A DNA stretch of 64,000 nucleotides. It comes from Adiantum capillus-veneris. Taxonomy: Eukaryota; Streptophyta; Polypodiopsida; Polypodiales; Pteridaceae. The stretch lies in contig CM043957.1 in the NCBI GenBank assembly GCA_014529385.2, positions 69,808,003-69,872,002 of the forward strand, written 5' to 3'. Under the pieces are notes generated by a model. That model ran no database searches. It was not told the DNA's origin and saw only the letters and a list, made by a program, of their open reading frames with translations. The translations under genes and the position numbers were made by a program. Below are positions 46,620-58,914 of the stretch, piece by piece; position 1 is the first letter of the stretch, and each line of letters starts with the position of its first letter.

Positions 46620-48060
46620 ATTATGTACAGATGTACAAAATCGTGAAGCATGATTGTAGCTTCACCCTACACCCATCATCTCTATGCAATGTGGGAACCG
46701 CTATGAGGCTAGGCTCTTTGTTAGAGCATCCGCTGGGTTTTAATCTGTGTGAACTTTGACTAACGCAATGCGTGTGCTAGCCAAAATATCCCGTACCACA
46801 TGAAACCTGACCTCCATGTGTTTTGACTTGGAGTGAAACACGAGGTTCTTTGCTAATGCAATCGCACTCTGATTGTCACAATGTAGTACTCGAGTCTAGT
46901 GTATACCAAAATCTCCCACTAGACAAGATAACCACACAGCTTCCTTATTGGAACCAGAAACTACAACATACTCTACCTCAATGGTGGAAGACAAAGTGCA
47001 ATTTTGGATACATGATCTCCAAGAAACTGCCGCCCTAGCGAACAAGAAAATGTATCTAGATGTGGATCACCTAGTGTCCACACAACCCGCATAACCCGAA
47101 TCAGTGTATCCAACTATGGATGTATCATTGTTCCCAAAGCGTAAGCACTTGCTAGATGAGCCCTTGACATATCTCAAGATGTGCTTCATTACTTCCCAAT
47201 GTTTTCTGCCTGGATTTTCCATAAACCTGTTGACCGCTCCCACTGCATATGCAATGTCTTGCCGTGTGCTAACCATGGCGAACCTGAGACTGCCAACTGC
47301 CAAAGAATACGACACTTTTGCCATCCTTGCCTTTTCAGCATCCAATTTGGGACAATCATGCTTGCTAAGTTTTTTGTATGTAGCCATGGGAGTACTCAAT
47401 GCTTTCCCCCCTTGGATATTAAAACATTGCAAGACCTTGTGAATATACTCTTCCTGTGAAAGTTCAAGTATACCATGTTTGCGATCTCGCTTGATACGCA
47501 TACCAAGAAAGTGATGTGCATCGCCCAAATCTTTCACAGAAAATTGCTTGCTTAAGGCATCCTTGAGAAGTGAAATCTCATCTTTTGACTTCCCGGCTAT
47601 GAGCATATCATCCACGTACAAAATGAGAATGATGTACAAACAATGATCCTCTTGGCTCCCAACGTATCCCTGGGATTGATTTTACTTATCAAACTTGATG
47701 TACCATTGCCTTGAGCCTTGCTTTAATCCAAACAATCTTTCTTGAGTCTACACACCAGTTCTGCTCGTGTTGGCTTCTCAGGCTTTATCGCAAAGCCCTC
47801 TGGCTGTTTCATGTAAACATCCTCTTCAAGATCCCTAGAAGAAACCCTGTCTTCACACCCATTTGAACCAATTTCAAGTCCTTGATGGCTACTAGACCAA
47901 GCACAAGACGCAATGTAGTCATCTTGACCATTGGAGAAAAGATTTCATTGAAATCCACGCCTTTCATTTTCTTGAACCCTTTTGTAAACAATCTTGCCTT
48001 ATACTTAGGTTCGGGATCATCTGTGATATACTTCTTCTTGTACACCCATTTGCATGGCAC
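46620..48060 (-). pseudogene. copia E reverse transcriptase and RNase H
   Basis: Fragments give CKWVYKKKYITDD and DFNEIFSPMVKM (48060-47809), an intact YVDD (complement at 47607-47618), LGMRIKRD, AVGSLRFAM and GYTDSGYAGCVDTR (47639-47067). RNase H continues only as stop-ridden traces. There is a frame break of about 170 bp around 47640-47810, where the KSLYGLKQ region is damaged. Confidence 0.82.
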
Positions 48061-48229
48061 TGCCTATTTACCCAGATGTAACTCTGTCACTTCCCAAGTT
48101 TCATTGGCTAAAATTGAGCTATACTTAGATTGCATAGCCTCTTCCCACTTTACGCTATCGTCCATTTGAATGCCTCTTTGTAGCAAGTGGGTTCACCGCA
48201 ATGAGTGACTAGCAAGTAGTCCAATCCTA

Positions 48230-49301
48230 GCTCAAAACACTCAGGTGCATGAGATGTACGAGTAGATCTCCAAAGTGCCTGACTATTGGATTCCGCTTTC
48301 TCTGGAGAAACATGTGTGTGTGTGTACTAGTGGAAGGTACATCACTAGCACGTCCAACATTCTCTGTAACTGGCAGTGAGGAGACATCCTCAAACCGTAC
48401 TCTGCAATACTCAATGTCTTTCACTGGATTTTTATGCATCTTAGACTCGTTGATTATCACCTGTGAGCTGCATATAATCTTCTTAGATTTGGGTGCCAGA
48501 GACGATATCCCATCTCTCCGTCTGCACCATATCCAATGAAGATGCACTTGTGCGATTTGGGGTCCAACTTTTGTCTAAGCGCTTTCGGCACATGTGAGAA
48601 TGCCTCACACCCAAATACACCCAATCTGTCATAATTGGGCTCTTTGCCCATCCACATCTCTTGCAGAACCTTGTACTTTAGTGGTGTACTAGGTGACTAA
48701 TTGATCAAGTAAGCAGCCGTCGTAACAACTTCTTTCCAAAATTCTTGAGGTAAGTTGGCCGTAGAAAACATAGAAGTGACCCGTTCCTGAATGGTTCTAT
48801 TCATCCTTTCAGCCACACCATTTTGTGCGGGTGTGTAAGGAGTGGTAAACTGTCTTCTAATGGCACTTTTACTGCAAAATTCTTTGAACTTGGAGGAAAT
48901 GTTCTCACCTCCATTGTCACTGCGCAAAGCTTTAAGTGAAAGACACTAAAGATGTCGCTCTTTTTCTTCAATAGGTAAACCCACACCTTTCTAGTAGAGT
49001 CGTCTATGAATGTTAGGAAGTATAACGCTCCTGCTAGAGACTTGACTGGCATAGGTCCGCACAAGTTGCTATGAATGAGATTTAGAGAACTCCCTAACTC
49101 TTTGTCCAAAGGCATTGATGTCAACCTAGTTTGTTTGCCATAGATACAATGCTCACATAAAGAGAAGTTATAGTAATCTAACACAGGGATATAACCAGAA
49201 TGCTGCAAGACTTCCATTCCCTTTTGACTCATATGTCCTAGCCAGCTATGCCACAACTCTGTAGACGGCAACTCGGCTACACAAATAGAATTCTCTTTCA
49301 T
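48230..49301 (-). pseudogene. copia E integrase
   Basis: GAG-pre-integrase (LWHSWLGHMSQKGMEVL), CEHCIYGKQ and HSNLCGPMP occur at 49301-48930. After a frameshift, DNGGENISS and NGVAERMNRT occur at 48927-48700. GCEAFSHVPKAL and a GYRLW segment follow from 48657. The first catalytic Asp region reads HSN where other copies have HSD. Confidence 0.8.
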
Positions 49302-49411
49302 AAAAGAGACAAAGTGAGTACAATGAGCCAGACTTCTGGTCTTTAAGCATGACTATATTTCCCTTCTTGATAATCCAAGAACCATGAGAAAATATGGTAG
49401 TGTAACCCAAA

Positions 49412-49684
49412 TCATCTAGTTGTCCAACTTACACCAAACTCTGTCAATTTGGGTACATGTTTGACATATTGCAGCATAAACTCAGTGCCATTACATAGAA
49501 AATTTGATGTTGCCCACACTGTATATATCAAGTGCATAGAATCACCTAGCTTCATTGTGCCATGTGTGGCAATGTATGTAGAAAACCACTCATTGTGAGG
49601 AGTCACATGAAAGCTAGCGCCTGAGTCCACAATCCAATTCTGCGCATAACACTCATCATGCGCTAACAATGCATCAAGACTCAA
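49412..49684 (-). pseudogene. copia E protease
   Basis: The sequence IVDSGASFHVTPHNEWF retains the DSGA active site. The C-terminal part is degenerate and out of frame with integrase. About 90 codons remain. Confidence 0.8.
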
Positions 49685-49839
49685 ATCCGATGTGAAATCA
49701 ACACATCATTTGACACTTCAAAAACTTTTTCAATGGCTGGATACTCAACCACATTAAGCTCTTCAATCTTCATGTTGCTTTCAGGTTTGTCATACTTTGT
49801 TTTCTCTTTGCTCTTATCATGCTGCATTGTGCGGCAATC

Positions 49840-50590
49840 TTTCTTCAAGTGTCCCTTTTTATGGCAGTAGTAACACTCTATATTTTACATGTCTTTGCCG
49901 TGACTCTTGCTACAAACTTGCCTGCAATTCTCTGAATAACCGCGGCTATGACCAAGCTACTTTTGCTTGTCACGATTGCCATTAGCCACATAAGCATCAC
50001 CATGCCCACTCGCATCAAGAGATTGACGTCGAATCTCCTTAGTGAGCAACACACCAGCAACACTACTTAACTCTAGCTTTCCATTTGGTGCAAAATTGCT
50101 TATGGATGTGATGAAAGTATCCCATGATGATGGTAGCGAACATAGCAATAAAATAGCCTTCATTTCATCATCAAAATTGAGGCCTTTTGAAGTAAGTTGT
50201 GAAAACACGTCAATGAACTCGTTCAAATGAGAACTAACATTACTCCCTTCTTTCATGTTCATGCACATCGATAGCTTCATCAAGAAAACCTTGTTCGAGG
50301 CATTTTTGCCATCCAAGTGTGACATAGAGCATTCCACAAATCTTTGGCCTTGGTCTTATCCATTATGGTAAAGTAAATGGATTCACCAAGGTGCAAGTGA
50401 ATGGTTGCCATAGCACACTCATTCAAGTCATCCCACTCATCATCAGTGTATGCATTCTCTTTTCTTGCATGCAAGGGTGCTATCAAGCCTTTGTTGATCA
50501 AAACATCTTGCATACGCTGCTGCCAAATGACAAAGTTTGAGCCATCAAACTTTTTGATGTAGTACTCTCTCTTTTGGAAGCAGTACTCGT
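49840..50590 (-). pseudogene. copia E gag
   Basis: The UBN2-type gag in two or three frames has a start region near 50590 and DDEWDDLNECAMATIHLHL (50513-50280). After a shift it reads LPSSWDTFITSIS and LLTKEIRRQS (50337-49957). Traces of the zinc knuckle (CYYCHKKGHLKKDC-like, with stops) follow around 49880-49830. Confidence 0.78.
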
Positions 50591-52618
50591 AGCAGTCATG
50601 ATTAAGAGAATGTAGCCAAAAACTTTATGGCAAATTTCTTAGGATAATTTTAGCAGATTTTTCCCTAGAATAGGAGCAAAAACTCAAACCAAAATGTAGT
50701 ACAATCACTGTGTAAGAACAACTAGAACTGCCAAGGACGCATAAAATGAATTCACGGGAAAAATCCGACAGAGTTTGGTTTGTATAAGGAGTCAAAACTC
50801 AACTCAAAAATGCATAAACTGCTTAAAAGAAAAATCACTTGGCATATACTACACAAAACCACTGCTGTGTGACCTCCAACTCGGCATACAAAGCACAAAA
50901 ACTGTCCATTATATGTCCTATGGCGAGGATACAGTAAAGGGAAACTCAAGCTCCTTGTATCACTGAAGGTATCTCAATATTTGAGAATACCCCAACTCAA
51001 AGGAAATCTCACACTATTGACCCTCCAAAGGCGAATGCAGACACAAAAAGGACTAGCCACATTCTTAGAAAGGGCTCTTCCAGCTCGAGTCTCACAAAAA
51101 GCCGGGAAAAATACCAAACTAGCCAAGGTGTGCTCACACAAAAATGCATCTGTTCGCATAGAAACTGTTGTCAAAAAGACTGTCAAATGGATTTTGAAAG
51201 CGTTGTGTCTGTAAACCTTGAGAATCTATGTGTAAACGGACCAAAAGGCCCATTGTAACCTGTAACCTGTAACCTACGTGTCGGTGTCGCTATGTGCCGA
51301 TTTTTGCCACCGGGCGAAAATGGGCTAGTCGAATAGCTGCCAAGGGTGTCGTAGCCAAAAACCGTGCCATAGATCATAGTCGATGCCGATGCTGGGTGTC
51401 ACTCCTCTATGGTAGGGGCACCTCACTCATGTGTGTGGCAAGTACAGCTGTCGATCGCAAGAAAATATCGTTTGTGTGGAACCGATGTCGGATTGGATGT
51501 CAAAAATCCGCCTGTAATGGAAGTAATGTCGAGCTGATGCCAAAATGTGAGAATCGGTGTCGAGACTGCTCTAATCACCGATGTCGATGTCATCCCCCGC
51601 TGTCAGATGGGAGTGGCTAGCCAAATAGCCATAGAGGAATCACCAAGAGTTGGTGCCATGGCACAAAAACAGTGGCGAAACCGAGTGTCGAAAGGGTGGA
51701 ACATCGAGGTGGTGGCAAATCGCTGATGTTGAGGGGCGTATATTGGTGTCAAAAAACCTACTCACTCTCACTTGCTCTCAAAATCAAACTCTCGTGCTTG
51801 CTTTCCTTTGAGAAAGTCTCTCTCTCTCTCTCTCTCTCATGGATTTCAATGTCGGGATTCGGGGAAGAGGAGTTGGAGAGTCGGGGGGTGAGTGATCGAG
51901 GGGCTTGATGGCGGTTTCGTGGGAGCAAGGCCTTAGACACTAAGGCTCAATTTTTTTTAAAAAATTCAAATTCTGTCGCACTCTGTTAAAGTCTGCAGAA
52001 CTATCAGAGTATCGGTGATCTGACGATATGACGAGTGTGCGTGTGTACGCTTTGTCGTACATGTCGAAGTTGGGAACTTGCCTATGTACTGTGTGCGAGC
52101 CTCGAAAGGCTGCAAACACACAACTAGAAAAGCCTAGCAAGCTCAAAGGGGTAGGGTGTGTCACTCACCGCTCAATGCTTCCGTCATCATGAAGGATCAT
52201 GTGTTGCGAAGAAGAAGGAGCCACCGTCGATGCTGCGCTCAACTGCCTCGCCACCACAATGCTTGATCACTCTCTCTCTCTCTCTCTCTCTCTCTCAAGC
52301 ATGCACACACATACACACACACGCCTATGAGCACACGAAGGAGAAGGAGACAGAGATGGAGCAAGAGCACTTCTTAGCTTACACCTCAGAGAATAAGGAT
52401 TTTTAGGTCAAATGGACATTTTATAAGAGTTTGGCCCATTCACACATGGGCGGTCACAGTGGTCGATCATTGTAAAGCTACTGTAAAAATAAGATAAGTG
52501 GTGCGTCTCTCATTGGCAATCACCTACACACCTATTGGACCGACAAGCCCGATCCATGACTGAATCAAATAAATAATATGCGTCCGTCGAAGGTGATAGG
52601 GTGTCCGTGAGGGTTAAC
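50591..52618. other. non-coding region with GATGTCG-rich stretch and (CT)n runs
   Basis: The part next to copia E may be its leader. Between about 51270 and 51720 the motif GTCG(A/G)TG/GATGTCG recurs irregularly. (CT)n runs are at 51816-51838 and 52268-52295. No gene can be supported. The right part (to 52619) may be an LTR of the gypsy-type element described next. Confidence 0.45.
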
Positions 52619-54012
52619 ATGCCCCCCTTCCTAATGTAGATTCCGTTCTCGGAAGCTATTGAAATGAAGCCTGTTCGTCGAGGTGGAAGAGCATCTGAGA
52701 TTGAATGTCCTTAGCCTTCTTCAATCACTGCAAGATCAACCAAAATTGGCACAGTAACTGCATTCTCATTTACAGTTAAAAAGCATATGCAATTGTAGGC
52801 AGACAAATTGATTGGTAACGGAATATTAAACAATTTGTCAGTAATAAACATTAAATTGTAATATAATCAAACACATAAACAACTGTAAAGGTAAAAAACT
52901 AAACAACTTTGGGGTCGCTAATTTAACAATTGAGAGACACTAGAGGTCAATTATTAATACCATGGGCAAGCTTTTCAAGTTTCTCTAATCATTTAAACTG
53001 TTTAATCGCGAGAGCCAAGTATTTCATGTCCGAGGACTGACTAGAAACTATACCTAGAAGACCTTGTAGTTAAGCTAGATAAAAGGAATTGCTCATGAAA
53101 TCATCGCTTGACTTTTTTCTTTTCTTTGACCCCCCAAAGTCTTTTAATGTTGATTCAATTTTGATGTGTGTGCTTATTTTGTATGCCTTGGATTTTTTGC
53201 TTTTCAAGGAAAAGCGTCCACACTAGGAACCTCTAGGGCTCTAGTACCATAGGCGATACATGTGAGTGAAGTACCAAATCAAGCTAGGATTTCTCTTCCA
53301 GCTTAAGATTTTACATTGTGGCACTTTTGATTTTTTTGTTTGTTCGTTTTCAACATTTTAATTTTGTAACTTCGGTGGGTCATATAACACTGTTACCCTC
53401 CCCAAGCTCATCACATTAAACTCCCTTTATAATACTTAAGCTAAAGGTCAATAGGGACTAAGCCCACTAAAAAGCCCTAGTACATTGCACACGATACTGC
53501 TAAATTAGATTAAGAATCTAAAGTAACCATTGATTATTAGGAAGGCATTCTCCATTGTATTAAGAGAAGACTCTAACTCCTAACTTGGTCAAACTAGCTT
53601 AGTCAGATTGCTTGATTCTAAAACCTAGACAAGGGATTATGACAGAAAATTATATAGAAATTAATGTTTAATCTAAGCAAATGTGCGGAATATTGTGCTA
53701 CCAATCACATTTAAAGCAGACAAACATGGATGGAAAAACAAAGACAAGGGGCAATGCTAATAGTCAAGAAACACCTGCTTGTGTTCATGATTGCGCTTGA
53801 TTTGAAGAGTGAACGAGAGAAAGATTCCATGAAGGTCCAATCCTAACAACAACAACACGTTCCTGTACACACTAGGAAACACAAAGAATACCTCTAGGAG
53901 GCACATCAGTGGGAAGAGGCACCAACCCGTATTGAACACAATCAAACAACATAAGGAACCCTAACTTAATTATTTGCACTCCCCCTAGAGAGTCATGGGA
54001 ATAGGATATTGT
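52619..54012 (-). other. probable 3' end of a second gypsy-like element (polypurine tract at 52620)
   Basis: On the minus strand GGAAGGGGGGCA is followed by TGTTAACCCTCACGG at 52619. The layout repeats that at 61815, where GGAAGGGGGGAG precedes TGTTTGACATTC. A TTATAAAA box on the minus strand near 52426-52419 would fit U3. No protein domain survives between 52640 and 54012, and the LTR end cannot be fixed. Confidence 0.4.
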
Positions 54013-54017
54013 AGAGA

Positions 54018-54752
54018 TGTTAAGTATGGAGCCTGATTTACCCTTGTAATTTTCTGTGGTAAAAGCGCACATTTGTGAGGCCCCCATTATGAGGAGAAGC
54101 CATCGTGCGTGAAGGAAAATCACTCACCGGAAACGAAAATTTTCACGGACAAGAATCAGGGGCAACTTTAGAGACCTCAGGGGCGGAGGCCCCGAGACTT
54201 TTTTTTTTCGCCGGAATATTATGGCCGAATGGCGGCCGGAAAGTGGTCGGAAAACAACCGGTCGGTTGGTCGGTGGCCGGTAGTCAATGGCCGATGGCTG
54301 GTGGCCGAATTCAAAAGCGGACTTGTCTTCTCAAGGGCGGCCATACATGGGCGGACTGGAGTGTCCGATTTGGACTTATTCGCTCAAGGGCGGCTACACA
54401 TGGCTGTCTCTCATAAGAGAGGACTGCCCTTTTGGCCTATAAAAGGAGGCCATTTCTACACACATTTTATAGTGTGAAGTTGATGCAACAAGGTGAGTGT
54501 GAGGTGGTGAGAGTGAAGCAAGACGGGAGCTCTATCAAGGGTTTAATCCCTTTGTAAACTACTTCTTCTTTTGAAGTGCTAAAGCCATTGAGTGACTGCT
54601 TTCCGGTGGACTTAGCCCACATTGGGTGAACCACGTATATTGTGTGTACTCTCTCTCTCTCTCTACTCTATAATCTCTTGTGTGTGAAGTCTATCTCTCT
54701 CCATTAAGTAATCTACTCAAAAATCTATTTAGCTACGTCTTATTTTCTAGCA
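54018..54752 (+). repeat. copia D 5' LTR with TATA promoter
   Basis: 735 bp, shorter than the 3' LTR (774 bp) mainly because it has fewer 28-bp minisatellite units (about 54240-54310). TATAAAAG at 54438-54445 is the likely promoter. A short (CT)n is at 54650-54664. It ends TCTAGCA at 54752, where the other LTR has TCTAACA. Confidence 0.93.
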
Positions 54753-54754
54753 AC

Positions 54755-54765
54755 TGGTATCAGAG
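54755..54765 (+). promoter_or_regulatory. copia D primer-binding site
   Basis: TGGTATCAGAG lies 2 bases after the 5' LTR and matches the initiator-Met primer site. The next base differs from copia C (A for C). Confidence 0.9.
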
Positions 54766-54825
54766 AAAGGTTTGCTCGTAGCTAAATTATCTCAAGGAAA
54801 GGATTCCTTGAATTGAGTGGGAGTT

Positions 54826-55826
54826 ATGGCGGAGGAAGGGAAGCTCAAGATTGAGAAGTTCAACGGAAAAAACTACCAACATTGGAAGATGCAGATTGAA
54901 GACTATCTCTACCAGAAGGACCTCTATTTGCCACTAGGCGGTCTTGCGAAGAAGCCCGCAACAATGGCAGATGAAGCATGGATCGTCCTTGATCAAAAGG
55001 CATTGGGAACAATCCGATTAAGCTTGACGTCAACGGTGGCCTTCAATGTTTCGGAGATGAAGACCACGGAGGACTTGATGAAGTCACTTGACGACTTCTA
55101 CGAGAAACCATCGGCATGCAATAAGGTATTTCTTCTGAAGCACTTGTTCAATCTAAAGATGGCAGAGAATGGTTCAGTTGCAGAATACCTAAATGACTTT
55201 AACACAAACATAAGTCAACTTCGATCAGTGAAAATCAATTTCGATGACGAAGTGCGAGCTCTCCTTATACTATCATCTCTACCGGATAGTTGGGACAGCC
55301 TTGTGATGGCTGTAAGTAATTCTATCTCTGGCACAAATACTCTTAAGTTTGATGATGTTGTGGGTGTTCTCCTAAGCAAGGAAATGCGAAGGAGAAGCAC
55401 AGGAGAATCATCAAGTGCTGCACTATCAGTGGAAACAAGAGGAAGGCCTAAGGAGAGGTTCAAAAACCAAAAGGGTCGTGATCGCTCAAGGCGGAGCAAG
55501 TCACGCACAAAGTCAATTCTTGAATGTTGGAACTGCGGCAAGAAGGGCCACGTCAAGAAGGATTGCTGGTCCAAGAAGAAGAAGGAGACAGAGTCTCAAG
55601 ACAACAAGCCAACATCGGAGGCCAATGTGGCAGGTAAAGTAGAGCAAGATACTCTAATTCTCTCATTAGACAATGTGTCTAATTCCTGGATAGTAGATTC
55701 CGGGGCTTCATTCCATGCGACACCACACAAGCAACATTTCCAAGACTACACCAAAGGTAATTCTGGGTATGTATACTTGGGAGATGATGAAGCTTGTGAG
55801 ATTGTCGGCAAAGGTACAGTTTCTGT
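54826..55826 (+). pseudogene. copia D gag and protease N-terminus
   Basis: ATG 54826 (MAEEGKLKIEK) starts an open frame through gag (WKMQIEDYLYQKD, LPDSWDSLVMAVS), the CCHC knuckle (CWNCGKKGHVKKDC) and the protease active site IVDSGASFHATP. Where copia C has a TAG, copia D keeps TGG, so gag and protease are in one frame. The frame runs into a foreign insertion after 55826 and stops at 55855-55857 inside it. Gag itself looks intact and might still be made. Confidence 0.9.
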
Positions 55827-57418
55827 AATGGAATTTGCCTATTCAATTTGCGAGTAGCGGAATTTAATGAGAGTACTTTCAAGAAATGATTTTGTGAGCA
55901 TAGCGGGTAGACATAATTGAAGATAGCAACATAATTATAGCAATTAGTTAACTTGGCATAGACAATACTTTTGCAAGAGAGAGAATTTAGAGAACATGAC
56001 AACAGTTGAGGACCGGATTTATGTGGAGCCGGTCCCCCCTCCAATAGGCATTTGTATTATGATTTCTCCCATAAAAAGAGACTTGTTACAATACATTCTT
56101 TGTGTTCCTTGTGACCTAGGTGAAGCAATGAAGATGGAAAGCTTCATGCATCACCATCATAGCATAACCTAAACTTGAAGAAAGCTTTAACTATACCAAG
56201 CCTCAGTCCCAAGACCTCAAACACCTTCGAAGGTGGAGAGAGCTAGCAGGGAATGAGGGTAGGGAAGAGGAAGAAGAAACATTTCATAGGAGAAAGAATT
56301 AGTTCCTCACTTATCATACTCTTGTTGCTAGCATACATAATAGCATAGTAATGAAGAAGAAATAGATGGAAAGCTCAAGCATTGAAGCATGGCTCTTGGA
56401 TGGATTTGCACTCCATAGCCAAGAGTGTTGGTGTAGGCTCTCAACCTCTACTTGCTTGGAGAAGGAGAGGGAGCTCTTGCACCTTGCATAGTACACAATG
56501 AGAGTGCTTGTGAGTGTGTGTGGGTGAATATACCCCCTAAGCACTCCCCTAGATTGCTTGGGTCGACCCCCCCTTGTAGCTCATGCTTGAAGCTCATTGG
56601 ACCCCTCCAGGCCTAGCCAATCACAAGCAGAAGCCATTACAAGCAACAGGGATAGCCTTGGGACAAGTGTCCCCCTTTCCCCTTTGAGAGAGAGGACTTG
56701 ATAAATGCAAAAACAATTAGATAATTCAAGTAATTTATCATTGGACCCCTTTGAAGCCTAGCCAATAGGCTTCAAGAAACACATGAAGGTAACATGGGTA
56801 GGGACCTGACATGTGTCCTTGCTGCCTCTTCGAGCTGGGGCTTCCCTTGTGAGTGTGAGTGTGTGTTCTCTCTCTAATCCCTAGGAAAAGGGCTCGCCCC
56901 CCCTCTTGTAGGGATGCTTTTGACTTTAGGAGCTCAAGCACCTTAGTCATCAAGCATGACAAAGCACTTGGACTAGGGGGTATTCCCACAAGCATCTCAG
57001 GAAAGCATGTCAAGGCACCTCAAGCACCTTAATCAAGCGGCAAGTCAAGCACCTCAAGCATGGAGTAAGTCAAGCACCTCAAGCACCTTAATCAAGCACC
57101 TCAAGCAGGTCAAGCACCTCGAGCTTGGGCCGGGTTCCCACCTCAAGCTCAACCCTAGCTTACCTAAGGTCAAAGGACTTTTACACACATTATTGGAGGT
57201 CTTCAATGAAGCTAACCCTAAGGTCTTATGCTCCATTGGTTAGCCTTGCTCTTGATAGACCATCTCCCATTTGGGCCCCTTTACTATTGGCCCCGTGTTG
57301 AAATAGATCTATAAGCACATATCTATATCTTAACACTTGTTCCCGTTTATTTTCCCACATTAAGTGATCAATTTAATATGAGAAAATCATTTGGGTTGGT
57401 TAGATATTAGATTTTATG
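55827..57418. mobile_element. unidentified 1.59-kb insertion with 11-bp target duplication
   Basis: ACAGTTTCTGT occurs at 55816-55826 and 57419-57429. Copia C has this sequence only once at the matching place, so 55827-57418 is a later insertion. It starts AATGGAATTTGCC and ends TTAGATTTTATG. I see no terminal inverted repeat, LTR or poly(A) tail and no domain-bearing ORF. It includes a minisatellite (57008-57125) and a GGGCCCCTTTACTATTGGCC stretch (57271-57290) faintly like the MITE ends. An 11-bp duplication would suit a MULE or a LINE-mobilised sequence. Confidence 0.72.
57008..57125 (+). repeat. CAAGCACCT minisatellite
   Basis: Several imperfect units of TCAAGCACCTCAAGCACCTTAA type in tandem, inside the 1.59-kb insertion. 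The ORF across it is a repeat artefact. Confidence 0.85.
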
Positions 57419-57429
57419 ACAGTTTCTGT

Positions 57430-58914
57430 CAAAACTGCTAACGGAAATGAATGGAAGCTTAAAGATGTTAGGCACGTTCCTTCTCTTCGCAAAAATTTGA
57501 TCTCTACAGGACAATTGGACGATGAAGGTCACAACATTGCATTCGGAAACAAACGGTGGAAGATCTCAAAGGGATCTTTGGTGGTTTCCAAGGGAGAAAA
57601 AGTCGGTACACTTTACTTGTGTACTGTTAGCACGCAACCTTCAGCTTGTGCAGCAACTACAGAAGTTGACAGTGCGGTGTGGCACTACCAACTTGGGCAT
57701 ATGAGTGCCAAAGGAATGCAAATCCTTCAAACAAAGAAGCTTCTACCAGGTTTGAAAGAAGTGGACTTAGAGTTCTGTGAAGATTGTGTTTATGGTAAAC
57801 AAAAGAGGGTAAAATTTCAAAAATCAGGAAATGAAAGAAAAAATAAAAAACTTGAGTTGATTCATTCTGATGTTTGGGGTCCTGCAAGTACACCATCACT
57901 TGGTGGCTCATTGTACTATCATTCATAGACGATGCGACTAGAAAAACATGGGTTTATGTCATGAAGAATAAATCCGATGTATTTTCCATATTTCAAAGGT
58001 GGAAAGCCTTTGTGGAGAATGAAATAGGTACCAAGGTTAAATGCCTCAGATCCGACAATGGAGGCGAATATTGCAGCCAAGCTTTTGAAAGCTTTTGTGC
58101 TAGCAATGGCATTCGGAGGCAAAGGAAAACCCCAAGGACACCTCAACAAAATGGGATTTCGGAAAGGATGAACAGGACAATCATGGAACGAGCACGAAGC
58201 ATGCGGCTACATGCAGGCCTACCGCTTGAGCTTTGGGCGAAAGCTGTAAGTACGTCTGTGTACTTAATCAATCGGTCATCCTCAACGGCATTGGATGGGG
58301 GAGTTCCAGAAGAGGCATGGACAGGTAAACCGGTGAATTATGCATTTCTCAAAGTGTTTGGGTGTGAGGCTTTCATGCACATAGATAGAAGCCTAAGATC
58401 AAAGCTAGATGCAAAGTCCAAAAAGTGTTTCTTCATTGGCTATGGAGAAGGAGACTTTGGGTATCGCCTATGGAATCCTGAAGATGGTAAAATCTTAAGG
58501 AGTAGGGATGTAATTTTTAACGAAAAAAATATGTACAAAGATTACTTAGAAAGAAAACAAACAAAAGAAACAGGTGATGAGTACATGGAGCTTGAGGACG
58601 GTGAAGATTCAAGGGCTGCAAACGGTGACAATGTGCAACAACGTCAACCAAATGAGGAGCCTCAACCCATTCCCCGAAGATCTACAAGAGCAACTAGACC
58701 TCCAAAAAGGTTTGTTCCTTCCTTCAACCATCTCTTGATCTCAGATTCTGGGGAGCCGGAATCATACGAAGAAGCTATGCAACATGAATCCAAAGAAGAA
58801 TGGACGAAGAGCATGCAAGTGGAGATGGACTCACTACATCGCAACCAAACATGGGAGTTGGTTGAGTTGCCTAAAGGTAAGCGGGCACTTCAAACAAATG
58901 GGTGTACAAGCTGA
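57430..58914 (+). pseudogene. copia D protease C-terminus and integrase
   Basis: It resumes after the insertion: KDVRHVPSLRKNLISTGQL, GAG-pre-integrase (VWHYQLGHMSAKGMQIL), CEDCVYGKQ and HSDVWGP. A 4-bp loss near 57921 relative to copia C shifts the frame before FIDDATRK. The core then continues with DNGGEYC and NGISERMNRT, plus GYRLWNPEDG, to the RT N-terminus. A one-base loss near 58893 (RALQTNG for RALQNKW) shifts it again. Confidence 0.88.

Larger units (their letters stand above)
46330..50590 (-). mobile_element. decayed Ty1/copia retrotransposon E, minus strand
   Basis: The order on the minus strand is gag (50590-49840), protease (49684-49412), integrase (49301-48230), reverse transcriptase (48060-47067), RNase H remnants (to about 46620), polypurine tract (46577-46568) and the 3' LTR start TGTTGGGTTTCAGG at 46567. 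The left LTR end (about 46330) is approximate. I found no matching 5' LTR or primer site up to 52 kb, so the 5' end is probably lost. It carries many stops and frameshifts. Confidence 0.82.
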
